Assembly (NCBI RefSeq): GCF_000801105.2
Contig: NC_079515.1
Location: forward strand, 62,001-126,000
Length of the DNA stretch: 64,000 nucleotides
Reading direction: 5' to 3'
From: Raphanus sativus
Lineage: Eukaryota; Streptophyta; Magnoliopsida; Brassicales; Brassicaceae
Part shown: positions 21,797 through 33,900 of the stretch, piece after piece
How positions within the stretch are numbered: position 1 is the first letter of the stretch
Layout: each line of letters opens with the position of its first letter
Notes under the pieces: generated by a model
What the model saw: the letters and a program-made list of their open reading frames with translations, nothing else
Database searches by the model: none
Told to the model about the DNA's origin: nothing
Position numbers and translations under genes: made by a program

Positions 21797-23015
21797 ATGT
21801 CTGATTGTAGTTCTAAGAAGACAAATAATATCGCACAGGTACTTTTTTTCTCAATTCTTCACAAAGGATATTGATCTTCCATTCTTGAACTAATTGTTTC
21901 TTCTTTTACAGAAGGGTTCTCGTGGAGGCAATGCCATGTCACGGCTTCTCGTAGGATATGATTTCAAAAAATTTATATTTCTCTTCACACTCCTCCCTCT
22001 CTCCATCTTCTTTATCTATTTGCATGGTCAGAAGTTCACTTATTTCTTGAGACCTCTTTGGCAATCCCCTCCCAAACCCTTTAACATCCTTCCCCATTAC
22101 TACCACCCCAACACTTCCATGGACTTGCTCTGCACTCTTCACGGCTGGAATATTCGCCATTCTCCAAGAAGAGTCTTCGACGCTGTCTTGTTCAGCAACG
22201 AGGTCGATATGCTGACTATTCGCTGGAACGAGCTAAATCCTTATATTACGCAGTTTGTGCTTCTCGAATCCAACTCCACTTTCACCGGTCTCTCGAAACC
22301 TTTGTCTTTCGCAGAAAACCGCCACAAGACGTTCAAGTTTGTTGAGCCAGAAAGACTGTCTTATGGGCACGTAGGAGGAGGAGGAAGAGCGAAGAAAGGC
22401 GAGAACCCGTTTGTGGAAGAATCATTCCAAAGGCTCGCACTTGACCAACTTATCAAACTCGCGGGTATTCAAGAAGATGATCTTTTGATCATGTCTGATG
22501 TTGACGAGATACCGAGTGGCCACACCATCAATCTGCTTAGATGGTGCGACGGATACCCACCGGTTCTTCACCTTCAGCTGAGAAACTACCTCTACTCATA
22601 TGAGTACTATCTCGACAGCAAAAGCTGGAGAGCTTCTGTTCATCTCTACAAGCCTGGGAAAACAAGGTACGCTCATTTCAGGCAAAGCGACAGTCTTTTG
22701 GCGGACTCAGGATGGCATTGCAGCTTCTGTTTCAGATACATCAGAGATTTTGTGTTCAAGATGAAAGCTTATAGCCATACCGACCGTGTTAGATTCTCAC
22801 ATTACCTCAACCCAAAACGAATCCAAGATGTGATCTGCAAAGGAACTGATCTTTTCGATATGTTTCCTGAAGAGCACACTTTCAGAGAGATTATAGGAAA
22901 ACTAGGTCCGATACCGAGGTCTTACTCAGCTGTTCATCTACCTACTTATCTGATCCAGAATGCCGATAGTTACAAGTACATGTTACCCGGGAACTGCGTA
23001 AGAGAAACTGCGTAA
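21797..23015 (+). CDS. GT17 family beta-1,4-N-acetylglucosaminyltransferase-like (At3g01620-like)
   Basis: Golgi type II membrane glycosyltransferase related to GnT-III (CAZy GT17); the plant substrate is not established. Two exons, 21797-21838 and 21912-23015, give 381 residues. The first exon, MSDCSSKKTNNIAQ, joins KGSRGGNAMSR through a 73-base GT/AG intron; without it the first ATG would lie in intron sequence. A membrane anchor FIFLFTLLPLSIFFIYLHG follows at about residues 33-51. The catalytic domain carries RRVFDAVLFSNEVDMLTIRW, the metal-binding DVD in LLIMSDVDEIPSGH, and LADSGWHCSFCFRYI. The C-terminus ends MLPGNCVRETA. It is not found in the second copy. Confidence 0.9.
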
Positions 23016-23383
23016 TAGATAGTTTCTTTTAAGGTAAGCTGGCTGCCTTTATTTCTCTCCCTCTTGTATATACATACAAATTTACCAGAGCTTGTCTCAA
23101 ATTCCCATTCTATCTATTACTATTGCATATGTCTTAATTTGGAAAACCAGCCTAGTGTTTATGTAAGAAATTACTCTTTTTTTTTGTTTTTTACTATGAT
23201 GATGAAAATGATATGTGCCTGCACAAAACTTATAATAACTCACAAACAAGACATCATTCTATGATGAAAAGAGACATTTTTCTATATATAGAAAAAATGA
23301 TCAAAGATATAAACATATAACCTAGCATTGATTTCAAATAAAGATGAAATTATAATCACAAACAAGTATTATATATTGATTAC
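23016..23383. other. GT17 3' region
   Basis: 3' UTR and spacer, T- and A-rich, with AATAAA-like AAATAAA at about 23336. No coding similarity is seen. Confidence 0.4.
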
Positions 23384-23644
23384 CTTGTTAGAGCATAGAG
23401 ATGAAACCCTAGATGTGTCGAGTTCTAAAGCGGAGTGAGACAAAGAGACGGTGGGGTTAGGACGAATAGTCCAATCCAGTATCTCTGCTGAGCATTTGCT
23501 TCTTCTTGTGATGTTCATCGCCATGGTCATGTGAATTGGTAAGTATTGTTGTTCATCATCGGCAGAGGAGGCAAGATCCACGATGATCTGCTGCTGCCTT
23601 TCCCATAAACTGCGGACGGAGACAATGAGCCCAACTTTGTGAGC
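23384..23644 (-). pseudogene. Lone exon with good splice sites, gene not recognised
   Basis: On minus, 261 bases (87 codons, phase 0 at both ends) run from AATCAG/GCTCACAAAG to AACAAG/GTAATC. The translation begins AHKVGLIVSVRSLWERQQQI, continues VDLASSADDEQQYLPIHMTM and ends DTSRVSSLCSNK. Codon use and the polar, balanced composition look like a real protein. No partner exons could be found on either side within 700 bases. I do not recognise the family. It may be a piece of a gene moved here by a transposon or the last trace of a deleted neighbour. Confidence 0.4.
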
Positions 23645-24216
23645 CTGATTTTGTATTTTCTAAAATTCAAGAGTCCATATTGATCTTTCCAACAGCCTCT
23701 CTCTCTTATATCAAAGAAAAACTCAATAAAAGATGCTAATTCATGTGGGAAATGATCAGAAGCTGTATTTTATCATATTTTATACTCCCTCGATATTTGA
23801 ATAAATGACATTTTAGATTTAATTTTTTTTTAAAAAATTAATGTTTTAGATTATAATCAACATAATTATTTTAAGATTAAAATAAATTAAAATATATGTG
23901 GTAAAACTTTATTGGTGAAACTAAAATTTTTTAAAATATATTTAAATTTTTAAATATCTGTGAAAATCATAAAACATCAATCTTTCACATACAAATGGAA
24001 TATATTACTTTCTGTTCTTTTTTTTTCTTTCCCAAACCGGTTTTACTTAGATTTTGTTACTGTATGCAATAATTAATTAGCACTTGCTATATTCATATAT
24101 ACATAGTAATATTTGTGTTAGAATCATTTTGATATAAATAAATCTGAAATTATACAAGGGGGCTTGAAAATAAATTGGATTGGGTTCATTAAAGGTGATG
24201 TTTCATAATTCTAATA
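23645..24216. other. AT-rich spacer with a MITE-like end
   Basis: Very AT-rich. TACTCCCTCGATATTTG at about 23783 resembles a Stowaway left end, but no right end follows. From 23968 onward the sequence is repeated in direct orientation at 62127-62374. Confidence 0.4.
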
Positions 24217-25269
24217 CTAGATTTTGACCCGCGCTTTCAAAGCGCGGGTTTATTTTCCTTTAGTTTTTTTTTAAATTGACAAATATTTAGTAAATGTCAT
24301 ATTTTCATATATTTGTTTTTTATAAAAGACTTAAGTTTTTTATCTTTCTTTATCGTGTTTCATTTTAAATGAGTATAGGCCTGAACACAATATCTGAATC
24401 CGAAGAACCAACCTGAAACCGATCCGAAAATCAGGGTTCCAAACCCGATCAGACCCGGAGTAAATATCCGAATGAGTTCTAAATTATTATATCCGAAGAA
24501 CCGGTCCCGAACCCGACCCGATCTGAAAACCGAATGAGTACCCGAAGATATCTGAAATGTGAATATATATATATAAATATATGTTATAATTATATTTATA
24601 ATTATTTTAATATTTTAAATTAATATTATAAGTTAGCTATAGTAGTTATTTTCGATACTTTGAATATTTTTGGATAAAATATGATGGTTTGGATAAAAGT
24701 TCACCCAAAAAAACTGTATAGAATGAATATTTTTAGTTACTATTGAGTAATTTAGATACAAAAATTTGAACTGAATCGGATACTTTGGTTACTTTGAGTA
24801 CAAATAACCGAACCCGTTTAGATACTTTGGTTAATTGGTTATTTTTTCAGGTTCTTATGCATGAGAACCGAATCCACCCGGATCCGGAAAGACCCGACTT
24901 GAACCCGATCCGAAATTTTATAATACCCGACTGGGGTTTAATTTCAAAATCCGAAAAACCCGATACCCGAAAGAACCGATCTGTACCCGAAGTGATTAAT
25001 TTTTGTTCATTACACAAAATATTAAGAATGATTGAAAATAAATTATTTGAATTTGGAGAAAAAAAATAAGAATTGAATCTGATTTTTTTAATCAGCCCAA
25101 ATGGCCCAAGAGAGATCTCATGTGGGATGTGGGCTAGATCAGAAAAAATGACCCAATATAAATGTGTTATTAATATTACTTGATTGCCCTTAATGAAATA
25201 TGCAATGTTAATAAAGAAAAGGGTATTTTTAGTAAAAAGAACAATAGAATCCTGCTTTAATAGTATAGA
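24217..25269 (-). mobile_element. Non-autonomous Helitron, 1053 bp, precise insertion proven by empty site
   Basis: Read on minus it starts TCTATACTATTAAAGC (25269 downward) and ends with a GC hairpin CCCGCGCTTTGAAAGCGCGGG-type stem (24229-24248) followed by TCAAAATCTAG. These are the 5' TC and 3' hairpin plus CTRR of plant Helitrons. Host A (24216) and T (25270) flank it. At 62374-62376 the second copy reads ...CTAATA/TTGATTTC, the unoccupied A/T target with no duplication. The interior has repeated CCCGA/CCGAA words and no intact gene; the 94-codon frame at 24785-25069 is repeat sequence. Confidence 0.93.
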
Positions 25270-26377
25270 TTGATTTCTTTTAGAAAGAAAAACCTTAGAA
25301 AAGGAAGTTTGGTGCATCTATGGCTTACTAGGAAAATGTGTGTCGTTTGTGTATTTTGTTGATAATATAATTGATGACAGCCTATTCATCTCCAATTAAA
25401 CTCTATTTTTGTGGTTACAGATTGATTTTCCTTTTATAGCTAAACGAATCATGGACTCCTAAAATCTAAAATCAGAGCTCGCTACATATTACACATGGTT
25501 TATTTTCCATTACCAATATTTATCATTAATTTCTAGGAGATAACCTTTTTATCTTGAAGAATCAATCATCAACCAAGAAAAAACTACGAGTATTAATTAT
25601 AATTATAGAATGATAGTTCTAAGTTTATATATGGAAATCTACAGGAAAGCTAATTGGTTATATTTGACCAAAAAAAAAAAAAAAAAAGCTAATTGGTTAT
25701 ATTTTTATCTGTTTTAAAACAAAATGCCAGTTTTATATTCTATTACAATAAGTGAATTGGATCGTGAGCTGACACATCATTTGAATTTTCAGCCACAAAA
25801 CTCCACTTACTAAATTTGGCATACATCAAACTGATTCCAATTAATTGCGATTTTAAGATATCACAAGTCCGTTGTTTTTTATTTTTCTCCGATTTTAAGA
25901 TATTTTATAAAAGGTAAAATCTAAATCATACACGTAAAAACGTCTTTATCAAGTCAAATATAATAGTAGTTTTTAAGAGTGTGCAGCCTACTGCCTACAT
26001 GATCGAAAATGGGTTAATCGAATTCAGTTTCGAAAAAAAGAAGACATTCACTGGTTTCAAATTCTAATTAAATATTAGCTAGTATAAATATAGGATTGAT
26101 AGAGAGTGTTAGGAAGTAGTCGTTATTCAACATAAGTTTTGTGTCATGTTTCTTCTTTCTCACTGTTTACGAATTGTGTGGACGTGAACTAATCCGCCAA
26201 CATTTTCATTTAACTATTTATTTATTATCGGTAAGCTTTGTAATTAAGTATTACATATTTTCATTAGTATATCATATGTTTTCATATAGTGTGTGTCCTA
26301 TAGAAGGAAACAGTTGTTAATCAATCTTCCCGCCTCCGAGTACAAAGATACAAAACAATCTAACTAGAAAGAAGAAG
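25270..26377. other. Spacer upstream of MYB57
   Basis: About 1.1 kb of AT-rich DNA. Its first 360 bases recur in direct orientation at 62375-63735, interrupted there by a hAT-like element. It contains a poly(A) micro-insertion (25646-25704). The last 250 bases should hold the MYB57 promoter and leader; no unambiguous TATA box was chosen. Confidence 0.4.
25646..25704 (+). mobile_element. Poly(A) micro-insertion with 20-bp target duplication
   Basis: AAAGCTAATTGGTTATATTT occurs at 25646-25665 and exactly again at 25685-25704. Between them are only GACC and 15 A. This is the structure left by target-primed reverse transcription when almost nothing but the tail of a LINE or SINE transcript is copied. 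Confidence 0.75.
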
Positions 26378-27337
26378 ATGGATACGAAGAAGACAGAGAT
26401 AAGGAAAGAGAGAATACCATCACAGAAAGAAGAAGAAGAAGGAACAGTGAGGAAAGGACCATGGACTATGGAAGAAGATTTGATCCTCTTTAATTACATC
26501 CTTAATCATGGTGAAGGTCTTTGGAACTCCGTAGCCAAAGCCTCTGGTAATTAAAACATATTTCTTAATCGTCTTCTTTTGTATATATATGAATTAACTA
26601 ATGTCTTTTATTTTCTCTATAAAAATGTATTTTATTTTTTCTTAAAATATCAATTGTTTTGTTTAGCATTCAATGATCCATAATAGATCGAGATAATTGT
26701 GAATATATAGATATATACCCACGTCGTATCTTGTTGGTTATGTTTCTGATATATTTATGTTTTCATGTAATCAGGTCTAAAACGTACGGAAAAAAGTTGT
26801 CGGCTCAGGTGGCTGAACTATCTCCGGCCAGATGTGCGGCGAGGGAACATAACAGAAGAAGAACAGCTTTTGATCATTCAGCTTCATGCTAAGCTTGGAA
26901 ACAGGTGTCTTAGTTATATAATATTGTTTAATGACTGCATGATCATTCAACTTCATTGCAAGTTCGATTTGACAAGAAAACTTACGTACGGTGTTAAAAA
27001 CATTAACAGGTGGTCAAAGATTGCGAAATATCTTCCAGGGAGAACGGACAACGAGATAAAGAATTTCTGGAGGACAAAGATTCAGAGACACGTGAAATTG
27101 TCTTCGTCAGTAAATATGAATAATATTCGTCATTGTTCGGGAAACTCGCAGAGCTCGGTGATAACAGCGACGGACCAAGGCAGCTCCAGCAAAGGCTTCG
27201 ATATGGCTGAGAGCTTAATTTCTCCGGCGACGACAACGACGTCATTTCATGTGATGGAACAGTCAAACGACAGTTACTGGAACGTTGAAGATCAATGCCC
27301 CCTTCAGTTGCTTAATGGTGACCACCCAGTGATTTAA
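26378..27337 (+). CDS. MYB57: R2R3-MYB transcription factor MYB57-like (At3g01530)
   Basis: Transcription factor of R2R3-MYB subgroup 19 (MYB21/24/57), which acts under jasmonate and gibberellin in stamen development. Three exons, 26378-26546, 26775-26904 and 27010-27337, give 208 residues; phases and GT/AG sites agree. The R2 repeat begins [20 protein letters not shown] and uses [24 protein letters not shown]3 reads [20 protein letters not shown] and [25 protein letters not shown]. Intron positions in R2 and R3 are the standard ones for the family. The C-terminal [16 protein letters not shown] corresponds to the subgroup 19 activation motif, with changes. The ATG at 26378 is the first in frame after a stop. 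Confidence 0.9.
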
Positions 27338-27914
27338 TTTTAGTCACATTGATTTAAATGACTATGCATTTGCTAGTCCTACGTATGATACCCGATCCGA
27401 TTTTTGTTTGTTTTTGTATGGTACGTTCTTTGGTTTTCATATTGCTGAAATCTTGTTTCGTTTACCTATCATTTATAATAATTTCATGCAATCATATCAA
27501 TTAGTCTTCAAATCATGTGAAGGCGGTGTGTAAGTTACTCCTGTTCGTTTATAATTAAATTTTATATATTACTCTTTTTTTGTTTCAGTTTCGAGCTTGT
27601 TGGAGTTAGAACAAAGTTGTGGTAATTAGACAATGTGAGAAACGGTTATAAGCTTTTGATCGTTCAGATTTATTAATTTGATTATACTAAATGATTAATA
27701 AAAATTAAAAGTTTAGTTGCATTATCACTGACAACAGAAACAGACTGATCATATGAAATTATTTGAAATATTATGTTGGATGATATAAACCACAAAACAT
27801 AGCAGACTGCACAGACACATACACACACACATACAATTATTATTAATCATAGAGTTGGACACACAAAAGCACACTCTGGGATAAGATGAAAGAAGAGTTT
27901 ATGATGTAGTTGGT
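27338..27914. other. Convergent spacer between MYB57 and the USP gene
   Basis: 3' regions of two convergent genes. It has an AATAA-like signal near 27475 for MYB57, a short CA run (27820-27832), and no further coding signs. Confidence 0.45.
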
Positions 27915-30900
27915 TTAGTCATCAGCAGGATCACTGGGAGTTTCATCGGCATTGCGTTTGATCGTGAGGACTTGACACTCAGCATGCTTCACACAGAACC
28001 CACTCACCGTCCCCACAAAGACCCTGCAATCCAAAAGAGTAACCGGGAAAAAGACTCAGAAGTATGATAATAATAGCGTTTTTTGGTTTAAGTCTAACGT
28101 CTGTGGAAACTCTCTCGGGCACTACTGTCGATATCGGTCTTTAGCCAGCAGTCCCCTAGCACACGGTATCTGATACCAGTCACCTTTTTTCCTCTTTTGG
28201 CATAATACCATCTGTCCCCTGCTTCTCTTTTCAAATCCTTTTCCGTTTTTGGCTTTGTCCACTGGTTAATACACAAAACAACCACCGGAAAAAACACTCC
28301 CCGGAGGTTTTGTGAACCGGCACGGGGTCGACGGAACTCCTCTGTGTCGTTTCCAAGTCTCGCCGCTACTCTCTGCGTCTTCACCTCAATACCCTAATTC
28401 CCTAGCTACCTCATCTCACTCACTGCAGCAAGACAATGGCTCACAACTCGTCATCTGAAGCTCGCTACCCTCCTAAGGACTCACAGCGCCGTCGTATCAA
28501 GGCTCCGGAACTCGACACCTCACGACTCATCAACGACAATGCTCTGACTCTAATCGGTCGCATACTGAACCCTCGTGAGCAGAAACTAGAACTGCTTCTC
28601 TCGGCTCTCCCCCGTAGTTGGACTTTGAAGGGGAAAGTTTATGGCTCTGACTTAGGTCTCGACTGCTTCCAATTCAGATTTGAAAGGGAAGATGACCTGA
28701 AGGAGGTTCTTGCAAACCGTCCGTACCAGTTCTGTAGTTGGATGGTGGTCCTCCAGCGGTGGGAACCGGTCATCTCCCCTAAGTTCCCCTCTCAGATCCC
28801 GTTTTGGATTCGCATCCACGGGCTACCCCTTCACTACTGGCATGAGAAGGTGCTGTACAATATCGGCTTCGACTTGGGCAAGTTGGATGACTACTCCATC
28901 ACAAAGACGTCCATCAAGATGCGCATCTCTCTTGATGCTTTTAAAGCTCTGGAGAAGGAGGTCTCCTTTGACTTCCCTTCTGGAGAGGAGCTAATTCTTC
29001 AGCTGGAGTACGAGAACCTAGGCAAACACTGCTCCGAATGCCAGAGCATCCTCCATGAGGGGATACACTGCTCTTTGCGCAAATCGATCCCTGCTGGCGT
29101 AGCCACAGAGTCTCAATCACTCCGAGCCCGTTCTGGAGGCAGAGGAGATACAGCAAGGGACAGACCCCCGGAGTTCAGTCACCGTGTTGATAGACATGGT
29201 CGGCCCTATGGTGACAGATTGCCTCCTGTCAACAGAGGTGCTCCCTTGCGCAACAAGCTTTCTTCAAACAGCATCACCCCGGACCCGACAGTGGTCCCTA
29301 CGCGAACTAGTAATGCTAGGCGTCCTTCTAAATCACCACCAAGATCCCGTTCTCGTCGTCATAATGAGGGCCGCTTCTCCCCTAACAGAGACAGACCAAC
29401 TCAGCAATGGAGAGAGAAAGCTAAAGAGACACATTCTCTCGCTCAGCAGAGACCCTCCTCCCCGCCACGTGGAACTACAGGATGGACCATTCCTCCTCTT
29501 GAAAGGAATTTAGCGCTCTCTGATTTCCCTCAATTACCTCAACTTCCTCCTGTTCCAACTAGAGAAGAAATTCTTGATGAGCTGCGTGAAGCTACCCTGA
29601 TGTACACCAATTGCGCAGACCCTAAAGAGAAGGAGGCACGTATGCAGCGAGTTTTTCAAAGTGAATTGGAAAGGCTGACTGAAAAAACTGCAACATCCAT
29701 TATAGAATCAGCCACTGCACAACGTAATGCAGTCTTATTAGGAAGCTCTTCTAGAGGTGATGGTCTCAGAGCTGAGAATCTCGCACTCCCCTCTATACCT
29801 CTACACGTCCTACCTCCTGCTGGGGCTAAAGTTACAAAGAAGAGAGGCAGACCTGCTAAGAAACCAGCTGCAAGTCCCAGAGTATTTGCTGGACTAAGCT
29901 CCAATAGAATCCTCCTGTCTCAGACCCAAGGGTCGCCAGCAGGATCAAGGTCACATGGCCCATCACCACGTCAGCAACGCTCCTCTGGGACTAGTTCTAA
30001 TACTATCCCCCCGCGTGCAAGCGTCCCTGGATCTCCACCTCCGCAAAGTGACCTGCCCGTCAATCTACAATCGGATTTTCAAGCAGGGGAAAACCTCCTT
30101 CCTTAGGCGTATTGAGCTGGAACTGCTGTGGGTTGGGAAATCCCAGAACAGTTCGCAGGCTCGTCGCTCTAAATAAAAAACTTTCCCCTGATTTCATTTT
30201 CCTGCAAGAGACGAAAAATTCAGATGAAACTGTCTTAAAAAAAATCAGCTCTATGAACTTCGACTCACACTTCTTGGTCCCGCCTGAGAGCCCAGGTTCG
30301 GGTGGACTAGCTCTTCTCTGGAAATCAGATATTCAAGTGGAAGTCCTGTCTTCTAACTCCAACTTCGTGGACACCTTCATATCCTACAAGAATACAAGTT
30401 TCTTTAGCTCCTTTGTGTACGGTGCACCTGAAATCCCCAACAGACAAGCAGTCTGGGACCAAATCACTGACATATCAATCACGAGAGACTCACCCTGGTT
30501 TCTGACTGGGGACTTTAATGAGATCGTCGACAATACAGAGAAGTCGGGGGGGAAGGAACGATCTGAAAACTCATTTAGCAACTTTCGAACCTTCTTGTCA
30601 GCATGCGATCTCTTTGACATAAGGCACTCAGGGAATTTCTTGTCTTGGAGAGGGACAAGACACACGCACACGGTCCACTGCAGGCTAGATCGGGCCCTTG
30701 CTAACAGCAGCTGGTCTGAAAGATACCCAACCAGTAGATGCTACTATCTCCCTTTTGAAGAATCGGATCACAGACCCATCCTCACGACGTTCACACCTAT
30801 GAAGAATAAGCGGAGTCAGTCCTTTCGCTACGATAGGAGACTGCGGGATAATGAGGAGGTTCGCTTACTTGTGGAGCAAGCTTGGGAGAGCACTGACGGA

Positions 30901-33900
30901 GCCCCAGTTGCAAATCGAATAGCGTGCTGTAGACGTGCTATTTCTAAATGGAGCAAGGACCACTATGTTAATAGCCAGAAAGAGATTGTTAAACTACAAA
31001 AAGAGTTGGATAAAGCCATGTCAGATACCTGTGCAAACGACAATCTCATCTCCTCTATTAACCAAAAGCTTATGCTGGCTTACAAGGCTGAAGAGGAATT
31101 CTGGAAGCAGCGAAGTCGCCAACTCTGGCTGGCTCTTGGGGACCTCAATACGGGCTATTTCCACGCCTCCACCAAGAGCAGAAGAATACGAAATCGCCTC
31201 TCTGCAATAGAAAACACAAATGGTGTCACTGTGTTTGAAGAAGAACAGATAGCAGAAGTAATATCACTCTATTTTCGAGACATCTTTACCTCTACAAACC
31301 CTCGGGTGGATGAAGTGGTTAACAGAGCTCTCAAACCGTGTATCTCCCCTGAAGTTAACGCTAAGCTCATCCCGATCCCATCAGATTTGGAGATTAAGGA
31401 AGCTATGTTTGCTATCCATCCCGATAAAGCCCCAGGGCCAGATGGCTTTTCAGCCAGCTTCTTCCAATCTAACTGGGCTTCTGTGGGACCTGCCATCTGC
31501 TGTGAAATCCGAGCGTTCTTCTCTTCAGGTGCCCTGCCAAACAGCATCAACAACACCCACATCAGGCTCATACCAAAGATAGCCAAACCTCTGAAGGTAG
31601 CGGACTACAGACCTATAGCTCTCTGCAATGTATACTACAAAGCTATCTCTAAATCGTTGGCGCTCAGGTTAAAACCGGTTCTACAGACTATTATATCAGA
31701 GTTCCAATCTGCCTTTGTACCGGAAAGAGCTATCTCTGACAACGTTCTTATTACCCACGAAGTTCTACATTACCTGAAAACGTCGGAGGCGGAGGTTCAC
31801 TGCTCGATGGCTGTAAAAACGGACATCTCCAAAGCGTACGATCGCTTAGAGTGGCCTTTCATCAGTCAAGTACTTCAATCCTTCGGCTTTGATGAAAAGT
31901 TCGTCGACTGGATCCTTCAATGTGTCTCCACAGTATCGTACTCATTCCTGCTTGAAAATGAGGTCGTTGGAGAGGTCACACCACAACGCGGAGTCCGTCA
32001 AGGAGATCCTCTGTCACCCTATATCTTCATCTTGTGTGCGGAGGTGCTGTCGGGCCTCTGCACAAAAGCACAAGCAGATGGATTACTTACGGGAGTCAGA
32101 GTATCAAACAACAGTCCAAGGATAAATCATCTGCTTTTTGCAGATGATACTATGTTCTTTACTGGAACTGATCAACAATGCTGCACGACACTCCTAAAAA
32201 TTCTACATGAGTATGAGATGGCTTCTGGACAGAAAATAAATGCCGATAAATCCTCTATCTCATTCTCTTCTAAGACTCCCCAAGCAGACAGAGACCGAGT
32301 AAAAGCACATCTAGGTATCAATAGGGAGGGAGGTGTAGGAAAATATTTGGGCTTACCTGAGTTGTTTGGCAAAAAGAAGAGAGATCTGTTCGCCTCCATA
32401 GTAGATCGCATGAAGCAAACGGCGCAAGGCTGGTCCTCAAGGTTTCTCACTACCGCTGGGAAGCTGACAATGTTGCAATCGGTGTTGTCGGCAATTCCCT
32501 CCTTTGCGATGTCCTGCTTTATGCTCCCAGTAGGTCTCTGTAACCAAATACAATCAGTTCTTGTTAGGTTCATGTGGGACAACAACAAGGGAGATCGCAA
32601 GATCTGCTGGGTTGTGTGGGACAAAATCATTAAGCCCAAGAGTCAAGGGGGCCTAGGACTTAGGGATGTTCAGTTATTCAATCAAGCACTTCTGGGGAAA
32701 ATTGCTTGGCGACTCCTAACCAAGCCTAATTGTCTACTGGCCCGTATACTTCATGGAAAATATTGCTCTAGCAAGTCGTTCCTTACGGTCACACCTAGCT
32801 CTACTTCCTCTCATGGGTGGAAAGGAATCTTATGGGGCAGAGATCTGTTGATTAAGCATCTGGGACGAGCTATTGGGAATGGCGATTCTACTAGGGTGTT
32901 CAAGGACTCGTGGATCAATCCTAAAGTGAACTTGCGACCCTTTGGCCCCACAACACTACTAGAGCAAGATCTCCTAGTGGCTGACCTACTATCTCGCGAA
33001 ACTAAGGAATGGAATATAGCAAGAGTTAATAGCTTACTTCCTGAGTTGTCGCATCTCATCCTCCAAATCAGGCCAAGTTCGGTGGGCGCTGAGGATGCAT
33101 ACGTTTGGCCACTCCAAGAATCGGGAGAGTATTCGACAAAGTCAGGCTACTACTCTATGCTGCTACAACCTGAGAACCACCACGAGACCTCTCCCGTCGC
33201 TCCTCCTATAGAGTGGAACAAGTTGGTTTGGTCACCCCCTCTATCTCCCAAGTTGAAGCTTTTTCTTTGGAAGATTCTTCATGGAGCGTTACCAACCGGA
33301 GAAAACCTACAAAAGCGGGAGATGTTAAGTAATACAGTCTGCCCCCAATGTGGACAAAGAGAAACCACACTACACCTGTTCTTCCAGTGTGCTTTTGCGC
33401 AGGAGGTGTGGCTCCAAACACCATGGGAATCGACTTTTGACTCTTCCCAAGTATCTTCAGTGGTAGATGAACATGCGATATCCATGAAGCGCAGACTCCT
33501 CCCCCCTACAGGAGTTACAATCAACATCTTTCCGTGGATCCTATGGTTTATTTGGTTATCTAGAAATCAACTTACCTTTGAGAACAGGAAGTCTTCGGCC
33601 GCCGACACGACATGCAAGGCCATCCAAGCGGCGCAGGAATGGGAGAAGGCACAACCTATTGTCACTCCTAGGCCGATTCATCTCCCACCTACCCCTTCAC
33701 TCCAGGACCTTCCGGAACACACGATCATCTGCAACACAGATGGAGCCTGGCGTTCGGACTCTCTAGCGGCGGGGATAGGCTGGATCCTCAAAGACGCTAC
33801 AGGCGAGATCGATCGAGGAGGGAGGAGCTTTCTTTTCGTTTCTTCAGCACAAATGGCGGAGGCACTAGCGATCAGAGATGCTCTGATACACGCTTCTACG

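Noticed and set aside
24785..25069. 94-residue frame as a gene
   Set aside because: It lies inside a proven Helitron and is made of repeated CCGAA/CCCGA words.
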